Assembly (NCBI GenBank): GCA_905233965.1
Contig: CAJOFG010000002.1
Coordinates: forward strand, 1-19,843
From: an uncultured Selenomonadaceae bacterium
Lineage (GTDB): Bacteria; Bacillota; Negativicutes; Selenomonadales; Selenomonadaceae
DNA length: 19,843 bases
Direction of reading: 5' to 3'
The position numbers were made by a program, and so were the translations under genes. The first letter of the stretch is position 1. Each line of letters starts with the position of its first letter. This document shows, piece by piece, positions 1 through 7,349 of this stretch. Below the pieces are notes generated by a model. The model did no database searches and was not told the origin of the DNA. It saw only the letters and a list, made by a program, of their open reading frames with translations.

Positions 1-1
1 C

Positions 2-454
2 GTAATGCCGGAAACTTTTCGCCGCACGTCTTTGGAGGAATTGACTTCGGGCGGCATCGTCAATCTCGAACGCGCCATGAAAGCCGGCGAAAGATTCGGC
101 GGGCATATCGTCAGCGGACACATTGACGGCACCGGAAAAATTTTGAGCATGAAGGCGGAGGGCAACGCAATTTTTATCAACGTCGCGGCGGAAAAAAAAT
201 TGCTCCGACAAATTGCCGCGAAGGGTTCCGTCGCGTTGGACGGGATAAGTTTGACGGTTGTCGATGCGTCGGAAAATAATTTCAGCGTGTCGATGATTCC
301 TCACACCCGCGAGGTCACGAATTTTAAATTCAAACGCGCCGGAAGTGTCGTTAATATCGAAACGGATATTTTGGCGAAGTATGTCGAGCGGCTTTTGAAT
401 TTTGACGACGCGCCGGAATTGACGGAAGAATTTTTAATCGCGAACGGTTTTTGA
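2..454 (+). CDS. ribE: Riboflavin synthase, alpha chain (5' end cut off by window)
   Basis: Dismutates two 6,7-dimethyl-8-ribityllumazine molecules to riboflavin, the last step of riboflavin synthesis in the cytosol. The reading frame is open from the first bases. The window's first ATG is internal: it lies in the family's conserved V-M-P-E-T-x-R-R-T stretch, so the true start and most of the first lumazine-binding barrel lie upstream. The second barrel is complete and carries the hallmark G-G-H-x-V-x-G-H-x-D-G near visible residues 32-42. The C-terminal segment ending in I-L-A-K-Y-V-E-R matches the trimerisation helix. About 150 residues are visible of a usual 200-220. The stop overlaps the Shine-Dalgarno of the next gene, so the two are probably co-transcribed. 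I am confident of the family. Confidence 0.93.
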   Translation, partial: VMPETFRRTSLEELTSGGIVNLERAMKAGERFGGHIVSGHIDGTGKILSMKAEGNAIFINVAAEKKLLRQIAAKGSVALDGISLTVVDASENNFSVSMIPHTREVTNFKFKRAGSVVNIETDILAKYVERLLNFDDAPELTEEFLIANGF

Positions 455-465
455 GAGGTGAAACG

Positions 466-1337
466 ATGAAAACAAATTTTGTTGAAACGGAAAAAAATGT
501 TGTCGGGAATTGGTACGAAGTCGAATTGATTCACGAGGAGAAGAGCGAATATCAGACGGTGAAAATTTTTCGCAACGAAGTTTTCGGCAAAATGTTGGTG
601 ATAGATGACCTGCTTCAATCTTCGACGCGCTACGAACATATTTTTAACGAGATGCTTGTTCACGGCGCGCTGACTTGTTGCGAAAAGCCGGAAAAAATTT
701 TGATAATCGGCGGGGCGAGTTGCAACACGTTAAAGCAGGTGATGAAATATTCCGGCGTGCAGTCCGTGACGATTTGCGATATTGACCGGAGCGTTTTTGA
801 AATTTGCAAAAAATTTATTCCGGAGTATATCGAAGGCACGGAAGAATTTTTCCGGAGCGGGAAAGCGAAATTTGTTTTTCGTGATGCCGGCGAATTTTTG
901 AAAGAATGTTGCGCGGAGAAAAAAAAATTCGACGCGATAATTTTGGAGCGGGAGAAAATTTGTACAGCCGGGAAATGTTCAAACTTTGCGCGGAACAGGT
1001 CGGCGACTCGGGAATTGTCGCGACGCACGTCAACAACCCGCTGATTTATCCGGAGCATTACGAAAAAGTTTTGTCGGCAATGTCGGACGAATTGAATTTC
1101 ATTCGCCCGGCTTATTGCGCGGAGCCGGAATTTCCCGGAGCGATGTACACTTTCCTTTACGCCGGAAAAAAAATTTTGGAAATTTATCCTCACGAAGGAG
1201 CGAAGGGAAAATATTTCAACCCGGAACTTTTTATCGGGGCGCAAATGTTGCCGACGTTTTTGTTAAAAATTTTTGAACACGCCGGCTTGGAAAAAATTTC
1301 TTCGGTACCCGGTGCGTGTTACCGGAAAAATTCTTGA
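466..1337 (+). pseudogene. Spermidine synthase-like (aminopropyltransferase family), frameshifted and divergent
   Basis: The first frame runs from ATG 466, behind an AGAGGTG ribosome site, through the SpeE N-terminal signature (Y-E-E/H-E-E-K-S-E-Y-Q, F-G-K-M-L-V-I-D-D) and the nucleotide-binding strand I-L-I-I-G-G. It continues to F-D-A-I-I-L near 930-945. The rest of the fold (E-N-L-Y-S-R-E-M-F, then G-A-M-Y-T-F) continues in the -1 frame to the stop at 1337. The joint falls exactly where the family has its catalytic D-x-x-D-P loop, which is missing in both frames. Other active-site changes are visible: the usual G-G-G-D-G-G is G-G-A-S-C-N, and the usual D-E-x-I-Y-H-E is Y-E-H-I-F-N-E. Intact spermidine synthase would make spermidine and methylthioadenosine, and the next gene resembles an MTA nucleosidase. 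This could be a decaying gene, a divergent paralogue with another substrate, or an intact gene with a sequencing error. Confidence 0.72.
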
Positions 1338-1364
1338 GTGCGGAATATGTTTGAGGTGAACGGA

Positions 1365-2228
1365 ATGGAAAAAATTTTTTTACTCATCACGACGATTATT
1401 TTTTTCGCCTGTCAACATTCGACGACTCAAGCCGCCGCACGTCCGATTATGATTCAGGGGGCAATGGGTGTCGAAACGGAAGAAATGATTGCCGCTCTTG
1501 AAAATCCGCACGAAAAAATAATTCACGGTCGGCGTTTCGTTTCCGGCACTTACAAAAATGTTCCGGTTGTAATTTCCGTCACGGCGATAGGTCCGGTAAA
1601 TGCGACTGTCGCGACGGTTTTGGGTATCGAAAATTTTAAACCGGCGGCGATAATAAATCAGGGGACGGCGGGCGCGCATGACCCGGCACTTCATCAATTC
1701 GACATGGTTATCGGCGAAAAAAGTTTTCATCTCGATGCGCGTGTTACCGAAAAGGAATATCCGGCGATTTTTTCCCACACGAAATTGGTCGGGACTTATT
1801 TCTGCGATTCGGCGAAAAAAACTTTTGAATCGACGATTGATTATCCGGCTGACGAAAAATTGCTTGCCGTCGCCCGCGAAGTTTTGAAAGATTACAAACT
1901 CGGAAAAGTTGTCGAAGGCAAAATTGCAACCGGTCAGGGCTGGAACAGGCAAGCGGAGTTGATAAATTTTTTTCACGAAAAATTCGGCTCGAATTGTGAG
2001 GAAATGGAAACTGCCGCCGTCGCTCAAGTTTGCAAAAGTTTTGACGTGCCTTTTCTCGGCTTTCGCGTGATTTCAAATTCGGAACTTCACGACGAAACTT
2101 TTGACTCGAACGCTCCGGAATTTGAAAATTTTTTCTCCGGAGAAGAGCAACAAAAAAATTCCGGGATAAACACTTCCGGAATTTGTCAAAAGTACGCGTT
2201 GGAAATTGCGGTTAAAGCGTTTCAATGA
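1365..2228 (+). CDS. Exported MTA/SAH nucleosidase-like protein (PNP/UDP phosphorylase fold)
   Basis: Resembles 5'-methylthioadenosine/S-adenosylhomocysteine nucleosidase, which hydrolyses MTA or SAH to adenine and a thioribose product. I chose ATG 1365 because GAGGTG lies six bases upstream; an in-frame start at 1338 has no such site. The protein then opens with a Lys and a hydrophobic stretch (residues 4-15), C16 in a weak lipobox-like F-F-A-C context, and an A-A-A cleavage-like site at 23-25. It is therefore predicted to be secreted or membrane-anchored, unusual for a family that is normally cytosolic. The G-A-M strand, the E-E-M-E-T-A-A motif and the R-V-I-S strand are recognisable. The catalytic Asp usually following I-S is Asn here (I-S-N-S-E), which may alter base preference or activity. 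It lies 27 bases after the spermidine-synthase-like gene, and a terminator follows. Substrate is uncertain. Confidence 0.78.
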   Translation: MEKIFLLITTIIFFACQHSTTQAAARPIMIQGAMGVETEEMIAALENPHEKIIHGRRFVSGTYKNVPVVISVTAIGPVNATVATVLGIENFKPAAIINQGTAGAHDPALHQFDMVIGEKSFHLDARVTEKEYPAIFSHTKLVGTYFCDSAKKTFESTIDYPADEKLLAVAREVLKDYKLGKVVEGKIATGQGWNRQAELINFFHEKFGSNCEEMETAAVAQVCKSFDVPFLGFRVISNSELHDETFDSNAPEFENFFSGEEQQKNSGINTSGICQKYALEIAVKAFQ

Positions 2229-2265
2229 AATCGTGTCAAAAATAATATCGTGTCAACAAAATTTT

Positions 2266-2291
2266 TCCCGTCAACCCGGCGGGATTTTTTT
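2266..2291 (+). terminator. Rho-independent terminator after the ribE transcription unit
   Basis: TCCCG at 2266-2270 pairs with CGGGA at 2280-2284, followed by seven T. The stem is short (5 bp) but GC-rich, and it is well placed between the nucleosidase gene and amtB. Confidence 0.6.
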
Positions 2292-2335
2292 GTTGCCGCG
2301 AAAAAATGTATACTAAAATACAATAAATAAACCGG

Positions 2336-2370
2336 TTTACATAATCTTTTTGTTATGATAAATTTATCAT
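2336..2370 (+). promoter_or_regulatory. Putative amtB promoter with 16-bp perfect palindrome
   Basis: TTTACA (2336-2341) lies 17 bases before TAAATT (2359-2364), a weak but correctly spaced promoter. The perfect palindrome ATGATAAATTTATCAT occupies 2355-2370 and overlaps the -10 region, the classic position of a repressor operator. It does not fit the TnrA/GlnR consensus. An alternative -10-like TATACT at 2309-2314 has no good -35. The palindrome is certain; the promoter assignment is tentative. Confidence 0.42.
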
Positions 2371-2406
2371 GCCGATCGGGAAAAAGTTATGCAAGGAGTG
2401 ATTTTT

Positions 2407-3711
2407 ATGATGAGTCACGGAGATACGGCATGGGTACTTTTGAGCGCGGCGTTGGTTTTTATCATGACGCCGGCGGTTGCTCTGTTTTACGGGGGAATGG
2501 TTCGCAGTAAAAATGTTTTGACGACGATAATGCAGTCGATGTTTATTCTCGGAATGATAAGCGTGGAATTTGTTTTAATCGGTTACACGGCGGCATTCGG
2601 TCCGGATTTTAACGGGCTTATCGGCGATTTGTCGAAATTCGGATTGTCCGGAGTCGGTTACAATCTTTTGGACGGCGGCACTATTCCGGAGCTTGCATTT
2701 GTCGCTTTTCAATGTATGTTCGCGGCGTTGACTCCGGCATTGATAACCGGAGCATTTGCCGAAAGAATGAAATTCGGCGGCTTTGCTCTCCTGATGTTGC
2801 TTTGGGCAATTTTCATTTACAACCCGATGGCGCATTGGGTTTGGGGCGGCGGATTTTTGGCGCAACTCGGAGCGTTGGATTTTGCCGGCGGATTGGTCAT
2901 TCACATTTTGAGCGGCGTGAGCGGTTTGACACTTTGTATTTTAATCGGCAAGCGGCGCGGCTACGGAAAATCGGCAATGGTTCCTCACAACATTCCGATG
3001 ACGGTTTTGGGAGCGGCTTTACTTTGGATCGGTTGGTTCGGATTCAATGCGGGAAGTGCGCTCGGCGCGAATGAACTTGCGGCAAATGCTTTCGTCGTTA
3101 CACAAATTGCGGCGGCGGCAGGTGTACTCGGTTGGGTTCTGCCGGAATGGAAACGCGGAGGAAAACCTACACTTTTGGGAGCACTTTCCGGAGGAATTGC
3201 CGGCTTGGTTGCGATAACTCCGGCGGCGGGTTACGTCACGATTTTACCTTCGCTTGCAATCGGTTTTATCGGCGGCGGAATTTGTTACGTTGCCGTTGCG
3301 GTAATCAAAGAAAAATTCGGCTACGACGACTCGCTTGACGCTTTCGGGATTCACGGTGTCGGCGGAATGTGGGGCGCGGTTGCAACCGGACTTTGGGCGA
3401 CGACGGCGGTAAATCCCGACGGCGCGAACGGTCTTTTTTACGGCGAAACCGATTTGTTTGTCGCGCAAATTATTTCAATCGTCGTTGCGATAATTTTTGC
3501 CGTCGTCGGCTCGACCTTGCTTTACAAATTGGTAAGCACGGTTACGGAAATTCGCGCCGATGAGAACGAAGAAGTTCTCGGCTTGGACATTGTCGAACAC
3601 GGCGAACGCGGATACAATGCCGGACTTTTTGCCGGCGCACCCGGTTTTCCGGGCGAAACTGAAACGGAGCCGGTCAAACTTTTTCCGACTCTGCACGGGT
3701 CGCAAAATTGA
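2407..3711 (+). CDS. amtB: Ammonium transporter, Amt family
   Basis: Trimeric membrane channel for ammonium uptake. Translation starts at ATG 2407 (M-M-S-H-G-D), eight bases after AAGGAG; the upstream in-frame ATG at 2389 precedes this ribosome site and is unlikely. The 434 residues match the family length, with about eleven membrane segments. Family landmarks are present: F-Y-G-G-M-V-R-S-K-N in helix 1, A-H-W-V-W-G-G-G-F, the first pore histidine in V-I-H-I-L-S-G, and the second in G-I-H-G-V-G-G-M-W-G. No N-terminal signal peptide of the proteobacterial type is seen. The PII gene follows after 14 bases, the standard pairing in which PII plugs the channel when nitrogen is plentiful. The tail ends in an H-G-E-R-G-Y-N-A stretch like that contacting PII. 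Confidence 0.96.
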   Translation: MMSHGDTAWVLLSAALVFIMTPAVALFYGGMVRSKNVLTTIMQSMFILGMISVEFVLIGYTAAFGPDFNGLIGDLSKFGLSGVGYNLLDGGTIPELAFVAFQCMFAALTPALITGAFAERMKFGGFALLMLLWAIFIYNPMAHWVWGGGFLAQLGALDFAGGLVIHILSGVSGLTLCILIGKRRGYGKSAMVPHNIPMTVLGAALLWIGWFGFNAGSALGANELAANAFVVTQIAAAAGVLGWVLPEWKRGGKPTLLGALSGGIAGLVAITPAAGYVTILPSLAIGFIGGGICYVAVAVIKEKFGYDDSLDAFGIHGVGGMWGAVATGLWATTAVNPDGANGLFYGETDLFVAQIISIVVAIIFAVVGSTLLYKLVSTVTEIRADENEEVLGLDIVEHGERGYNAGLFAGAPGFPGETETEPVKLFPTLHGSQN

Positions 3712-3725
3712 GGCGGTGAATTTTA

Positions 3726-4103
3726 ATGGGCGAAAAAATTACAAAGATTGACATAATAACCCGGTCGTCGAAACTTGAGGAGTTGAAAGACGCGCTGAAC
3801 GAAATCGGCGTGCTCGGGATGACGGTAAGCCAAGTTTACGGTTGCGGACTTCAGAAGGGACACAAAGAAGTTTATCGCGGCAAAACTTACGACGTTAATC
3901 TCGTACCGAAAATAAAATTGGAAACGGTTGTCTGCGAAGTACCGGTTGAAAAAGTTTTGGAAGTCGCGCAAAAAGTTTTGCGAACCGGAAAATTCGGTGA
4001 CGGAAAAATTTTTGTCTACGAACTTGCCGACGCGGTGAGAATCAGAACCGGTCATCGCGGAGTCGATGCGATAAAAGACATTCCCGGCGAAAAAGCAGAA
4101 TAA
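3726..4103 (+). CDS. glnK: Nitrogen regulatory protein PII (GlnK/GlnB type)
   Basis: Small trimeric signal protein that senses ATP/ADP and 2-oxoglutarate and controls AmtB and nitrogen enzymes. The 125 residues (usual 112) include the T-loop, with a tyrosine at residue 55 in Y-R-G-K-T-Y-D-V, equivalent to the uridylylated Tyr51. The B-loop T-G-K-F-G-D-G-K-I-F-V and the C-loop R-I-R-T-G-H-R-G nucleotide contacts are also present. A short acidic/lysine tail extends beyond the usual end. The start follows a modest GGCGGTG site. Position directly after amtB supports the GlnK rather than GlnB assignment. A strong terminator follows, so amtB-glnK is a two-gene unit. Whether the T-loop tyrosine is modified in this organism cannot be seen here. 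Confidence 0.94.
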   Translation: MGEKITKIDIITRSSKLEELKDALNEIGVLGMTVSQVYGCGLQKGHKEVYRGKTYDVNLVPKIKLETVVCEVPVEKVLEVAQKVLRTGKFGDGKIFVYELADAVRIRTGHRGVDAIKDIPGEKAE

Positions 4104-4127
4104 ATTTTAAAACATACTCAAATTTTT

Positions 4128-4164
4128 AAAACTCCGACAAAAAATTTCTGCCGGAGTTTTTTTG
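4128..4164 (+). terminator. Rho-independent terminator of amtB-glnK
   Basis: AAAACTCCG (4128-4136) pairs perfectly with CGGAGTTTT (4152-4160) across a 15-base loop, followed by a T run. It lies 25 bases after the PII stop. Confidence 0.85.
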
Positions 4165-4223
4165 CGCGAAAAAATTTTCATGGGAGCAGACCCGAAAAGG
4201 TGTTGCCTGAAAAATTCGCCGGC

Positions 4224-4252
4224 TTTACAAAAATTATCGGGTTTTGTATAAT
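4224..4252 (+). promoter_or_regulatory. Strong sigma-70-type promoter
   Basis: TTTACA (4224-4229), a 17-base spacer and a perfect TATAAT (4247-4252). The predicted transcript start near 4259 falls within a few bases of the left end of the 165-bp inverted-repeat element, so the RNA would begin with that element. It is oriented toward the YvyF-like, WavE-like and uppS genes. Confidence 0.75.
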
Positions 4253-4262
4253 TATCCGGCTT

Positions 4263-4427
4263 AGGGCGTGTCGGTAAGGTAAGAATGTGCGACGTGACGA
4301 GGAATTTTTTCGTCCGACGAGGAAAAATTTCGCAGTAATATCGTACACATATTTCAAGAAATTTTGACGAAGTTTTGACGGAAAAATAACCGTCATCGGC
4401 GTGCGTTCATCTTTACCGACACGCCCT
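4263..4427. repeat. 165-bp element with 15-bp perfect terminal inverted repeats (MITE-like)
   Basis: AGGGCGTGTCGGTAA at 4263-4277 is the exact reverse complement of TTACCGACACGCCCT at 4413-4427. Weaker inverted similarity continues inward on both sides. Inside are a GACGG/CCGTC hairpin (4378-4395) and a tandem GACGAGGAA pair (4296-4304, 4316-4324). No transposase is encoded; a 72-codon minus-strand open frame here is best read as part of the repeat. The right end, about 28 bases plus the hairpin, recurs at 11792-11840 (23 of 28 identical). This is most simply a non-autonomous mobile element or dispersed structured repeat. No clear target-site duplication was seen. The stretch 4165-4453 holds only this element, the promoter and the ribosome site of the next gene. 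Confidence 0.7.
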
Positions 4428-4453
4428 GAATACTCAGAAATCGGGTGATTTAA

Positions 4454-4939
4454 ATGGCGGGAGCAAAATTAAAAAATTGCGCTCAATGCGGAAAAATTTT
4501 TCCCTCTCTGCGCGGAGAAAAAATTTGCAGAGATTGTCAGATAAAAGAACAGGATTTGGAATTGCAAGTCATGCAATACGTCCGCGACCATCCCGGCGTT
4601 TCCATGAAGGAAGTCAAAGAGGCACTCGGCGTTTCCGACAAACTCATGAAGAGAATGGTCAATGAGGGAATGTTTACCAACTTAAACGTCACGAACGATT
4701 TTCTCTATCCGTGCGTCGGTTGCGGTCGAATGATTCACACCGGAACTTATTGCTCGGATTGTTTGGCGAAACTCAGACGCGAAACAAAAAAAGTTGCCGA
4801 AGCTTTGCATATCCGCATAAGGGAAGACAAAAAAATGAATACGATAGATCGACTCAATGCGGAGGCGGAACGTGAATTTGAAAAAGAAAGCCGGCACTTG
4901 ACAAAAATCAGTTTCGCGAAGAACGGAAGGAAAAGATAA
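4454..4939 (+). CDS. YvyF-like flagellar-operon zinc-ribbon protein (TIGR03826 type)
   Basis: A 161-residue soluble protein with two four-cysteine zinc-ribbon-like clusters: C9/C12/C25/C28 at the N-terminus and C87/C90/C100/C103 in the middle. Between them (residues 34-76) is a helix-turn-helix-like segment reading V-S-M-K-E-V-K-E-A-L-G-V-S-D. The C-terminal third is a charged helix. This arrangement matches the YvyF family encoded in Bacillota flagellar/FlgM regions, whose exact biochemical role is unsettled. The ribosome site (GGGTGATTT) is weak. It is the first gene of a three-gene run (YvyF-like, WavE-like, uppS), 26 bases downstream of the inverted-repeat element. No other flagellar gene is in the window. 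Family assignment is moderately secure; a DNA-binding role is only inferred. Confidence 0.72.
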   Translation: MAGAKLKNCAQCGKIFPSLRGEKICRDCQIKEQDLELQVMQYVRDHPGVSMKEVKEALGVSDKLMKRMVNEGMFTNLNVTNDFLYPCVGCGRMIHTGTYCSDCLAKLRRETKKVAEALHIRIREDKKMNTIDRLNAEAEREFEKESRHLTKISFAKNGRKR

Positions 4940-4981
4940 CCGACACCCGGAATAAAAAATTTTTTTTGGAGGAATTGTCGA

Positions 4982-6577
4982 ATGTTTGACGCTGACAGAG
5001 TGACTCAAATAATGTCAACTCTCTTAAATTTTATTCAGACGAAAAAAATTCTCTACGTCATGTCGGAAGCAAAATTGTCGCCATATAATCTTGCTCTGAT
5101 AAACCGTTCGAAAATGAAAGTCAGAGCGGTTATAACTCCGGGCTTTCCCGAAAATCCGGAAGTTTCCGGTTTGCCGGCAATGCAAATTCAACACGCCGCG
5201 CCCTACTTCAACGACGATACGCGGGTAATTTTTTTTACGCAAGCCGTCAAAGAAAACCCGCTTTCAAATATTACACTCAATTACGGCACCGGGCAAGTAA
5301 CTGCTCTGTTTTTGATGATCTCCGAAGAGGAGAGCGTCGCGATTTACAACAGAATGATGTTAATTCACCTCATTGAGGAGGAAGAGAAAGACAAAGTCCC
5401 CGGAATGATTCTTGCGGGATTCAGTCCGGAAAATGTCATTAACTCAATCGTCAACGGATTATCGACTTGCAAAAATCCGACGCAGGAATTTACAAATCTC
5501 AAGTATCAATTTTTAAATCCCGACATAATTCCCGATCCGGTTTACGACATCGACGACTCCGCGATTGTAATTCAAGGTCCGGTTGTTTACGACAACAACT
5601 ACACCGCGCTTACCTGCAAACTTTATCGCAGACGCTATCCTAAAATTCCGATTGTCGTTTCGACGTGGAAAGGCGTCAGGGACGAATTTAAAAAATTTTG
5701 CGCGGAACAAAATGTTACCGTGCTGGAAAATGAAATGCCGGAAAATCACGGAAGCCACAACGTAAATTTGCAAATGACGAGCAGTCACAAAGGAATTGAA
5801 TTTGTTCGCGACAACACGTCGGCGAAATTCGTTTTAAAAACGCGCGCCGACAACAGGATAAATCGCCCGGATTTTTTGTTGCACTTCCGGAATTTGTTGA
5901 AAACTTTTCCGTTGAACGGTGACAAATTGAAATCCCGGATTGTCGTTACCGACTGGTATACTTTCCGATTTTATCCGTTCAACATTTGCGATTTTCTTTC
6001 TTTCGGCACGATTGAGGACATGGAAAAACTTTATTCCGTTCGCTCCGACATCACGCCGGAAGTCGGGCATAAATTGCAGTTCAAACGCTACAGAGTTTTT
6101 GCCAAAATCGGAAAATATTTCGCCCACCCGAATATGTATTTCTCCGACAAAAGACGGCTCGTAAATTTCAACCGCATGATGCGAAAATTAAAAGCGGCGG
6201 CGGCGGAAAGTTACATCATGGAAACTTTTTACGAAAAATTTATCGCGCCGATAGATACCGATAAACTTTTGCAAACCTACTTTAAATTTTTGCGCGATTA
6301 TCTGGTTATTGCGGATTCTGAAGTTTTGCTTTTGGATTGGCCGAAATATGCTTATCAGTCGAACAAAACCGTCCTGTACACGGAAACGGCGACTATGGGA
6401 ATGAAATTTCCGCAGTGGCTCGATTTTTATCTGAACTACAAAGATGAGGATGACGAAAAAATTTCTTTGCCCGAACCGAGAAAAGAAACGCCGAAACCGC
6501 GACGAATGAATGACATTTTCGGAACGGGAATTGCGCCGAATGAATTTCGCTTGGAAAATTTTTTCCCGGTGAATTGA
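4982..6577 (+). CDS. WavE-like glycosyltransferase-family protein
   Basis: A 531-residue soluble protein. Its central part has the features of the WavE lipopolysaccharide-synthesis family: a strand and turn I-V-I-Q-G-P (195-200), then Y-R-R-R-Y-P-x-I-P-I-V-V-S-T-W, and an acidic motif K-T-R-A-D-N-R (286-292) where such enzymes would bind nucleotide-sugar and metal. The N-terminal 180 residues look like a separate domain that I do not recognise. The tail is proline- and charge-rich. The start follows GGAGG at the right spacing. It sits 42 bases after the YvyF-like gene and 17 before uppS, so transfer of a sugar to a surface polymer or to flagellin is a reasonable guess from context. No membrane segment is apparent. 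The specific sugar and acceptor are unknown. Confidence 0.62.
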   Translation: MFDADRVTQIMSTLLNFIQTKKILYVMSEAKLSPYNLALINRSKMKVRAVITPGFPENPEVSGLPAMQIQHAAPYFNDDTRVIFFTQAVKENPLSNITLNYGTGQVTALFLMISEEESVAIYNRMMLIHLIEEEEKDKVPGMILAGFSPENVINSIVNGLSTCKNPTQEFTNLKYQFLNPDIIPDPVYDIDDSAIVIQGPVVYDNNYTALTCKLYRRRYPKIPIVVSTWKGVRDEFKKFCAEQNVTVLENEMPENHGSHNVNLQMTSSHKGIEFVRDNTSAKFVLKTRADNRINRPDFLLHFRNLLKTFPLNGDKLKSRIVVTDWYTFRFYPFNICDFLSFGTIEDMEKLYSVRSDITPEVGHKLQFKRYRVFAKIGKYFAHPNMYFSDKRRLVNFNRMMRKLKAAAAESYIMETFYEKFIAPIDTDKLLQTYFKFLRDYLVIADSEVLLLDWPKYAYQSNKTVLYTETATMGMKFPQWLDFYLNYKDEDDEKISLPEPRKETPKPRRMNDIFGTGIAPNEFRLENFFPVN

Positions 6578-6594
6578 ATTGATGTGATGAAAAC

Positions 6595-7335
6595 ATGAAC
6601 GATAAAAAAATTTATGAGCGGGTCGATAAAACCAAGTTGCCGCGACACGTTGCAATAATTATGGACGGGAACGGACGCTGGGCAACCGGGCGCGGACTTT
6701 TGCGAAGTGCCGGACACACCGCCGGGGTAAAGACGCTGAAAAAAATTTTAACCGTCGCCGTCGATTTAAATTTGGAGGCGTTGACGGTTTACGCCTTCTC
6801 CACAGAAAATTGGAAACGCCCTCACGCCGAAGTGGATTTTCTGATGAAACTTTTTTCGGAGTACATCGAGAAAGAAAAACGCGAGATGAACGAAAAAAAT
6901 GTTCGTATCCGTTTTATCGGGCGGCTTGAAGAATTTTCGCCGGGTATTCAAAAGCAGATGACGGACGCAACCGAATTGATGAAGAACAATACCGGCGTGC
7001 AGTTCAACGTGGCGGCGAATTACGGAGGGCGCGACGAAATTATTCGTGCGGCAAAAAAAATTGCCGAAAAAATTTCTGCCGGAAAAATTTCTCCGGACGA
7101 AATTGACGGCACACTTTTTGACGGCGAAACCGATACCGCCGGACAACCTCCCGTCGATTTGCTCATACGGACAAGCGGCGACATGAGGATAAGCAATTTT
7201 TTGCTGTGGCAGTCGGCTTACGCCGAATTGTGGTTTACCAAAACGACTTGGCCTGAATTTTCGCCGGAAGAATTTATCGACGCGCTGATTGAGTTCGGCA
7301 AACGCGACAGGAAATTCGGCGGACTCGGAAAATAA
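6595..7335 (+). CDS. uppS: Isoprenyl transferase / undecaprenyl diphosphate synthase
   Basis: Condenses isopentenyl units onto farnesyl diphosphate in cis to give the lipid carrier for peptidoglycan and surface glycans. The 246 residues match the family. The diphosphate-binding H-V-A-I-I-M-D-G-N-G-R-W-A motif is at residues 18-30 with catalytic Asp24. A-F-S-T-E-N-W and the C-terminal R-T-S-G-D-M-R-I-S-N (192-201) followed by A-E-L-W-F are conserved, with D-M where E-Q or D-L is usual. No strong ribosome site precedes ATG 6595; earlier ATGs run into stops, so translation may be coupled to the WavE-like gene ending 17 bases upstream. The usual partner cdsA does not follow; the unit ends in a terminator and comEC faces it. 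Confidence 0.94.
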   Translation: MNDKKIYERVDKTKLPRHVAIIMDGNGRWATGRGLLRSAGHTAGVKTLKKILTVAVDLNLEALTVYAFSTENWKRPHAEVDFLMKLFSEYIEKEKREMNEKNVRIRFIGRLEEFSPGIQKQMTDATELMKNNTGVQFNVAANYGGRDEIIRAAKKIAEKISAGKISPDEIDGTLFDGETDTAGQPPVDLLIRTSGDMRISNFLLWQSAYAELWFTKTTWPEFSPEEFIDALIEFGKRDRKFGGLGK

Positions 7336-7349
7336 AAATATTCACACGG

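Noticed and set aside
919..927. A9 run in the spermidine-synthase-like gene as a programmed slippage site
   Set aside because: The conserved F-D-A-I-I-L lies after the run in the original frame, so the frame change must be downstream of it.
2351..2370. TnrA/GlnR nitrogen-control box at amtB
   Set aside because: TGTTA is present but the required TNACA arm at fixed spacing is not; only the AT-rich palindrome stands.
4178..4396. 72-codon minus-strand open frame as a gene
   Set aside because: It lies almost wholly in the inverted-repeat element, has no ribosome site, and shows no recognisable domain.
4263..4427. Riboswitch or T-box in the leader
   Set aside because: No known riboswitch or T-box motif is recognised, and part of the sequence recurs in a 3' terminator context, favouring a dispersed repeat.
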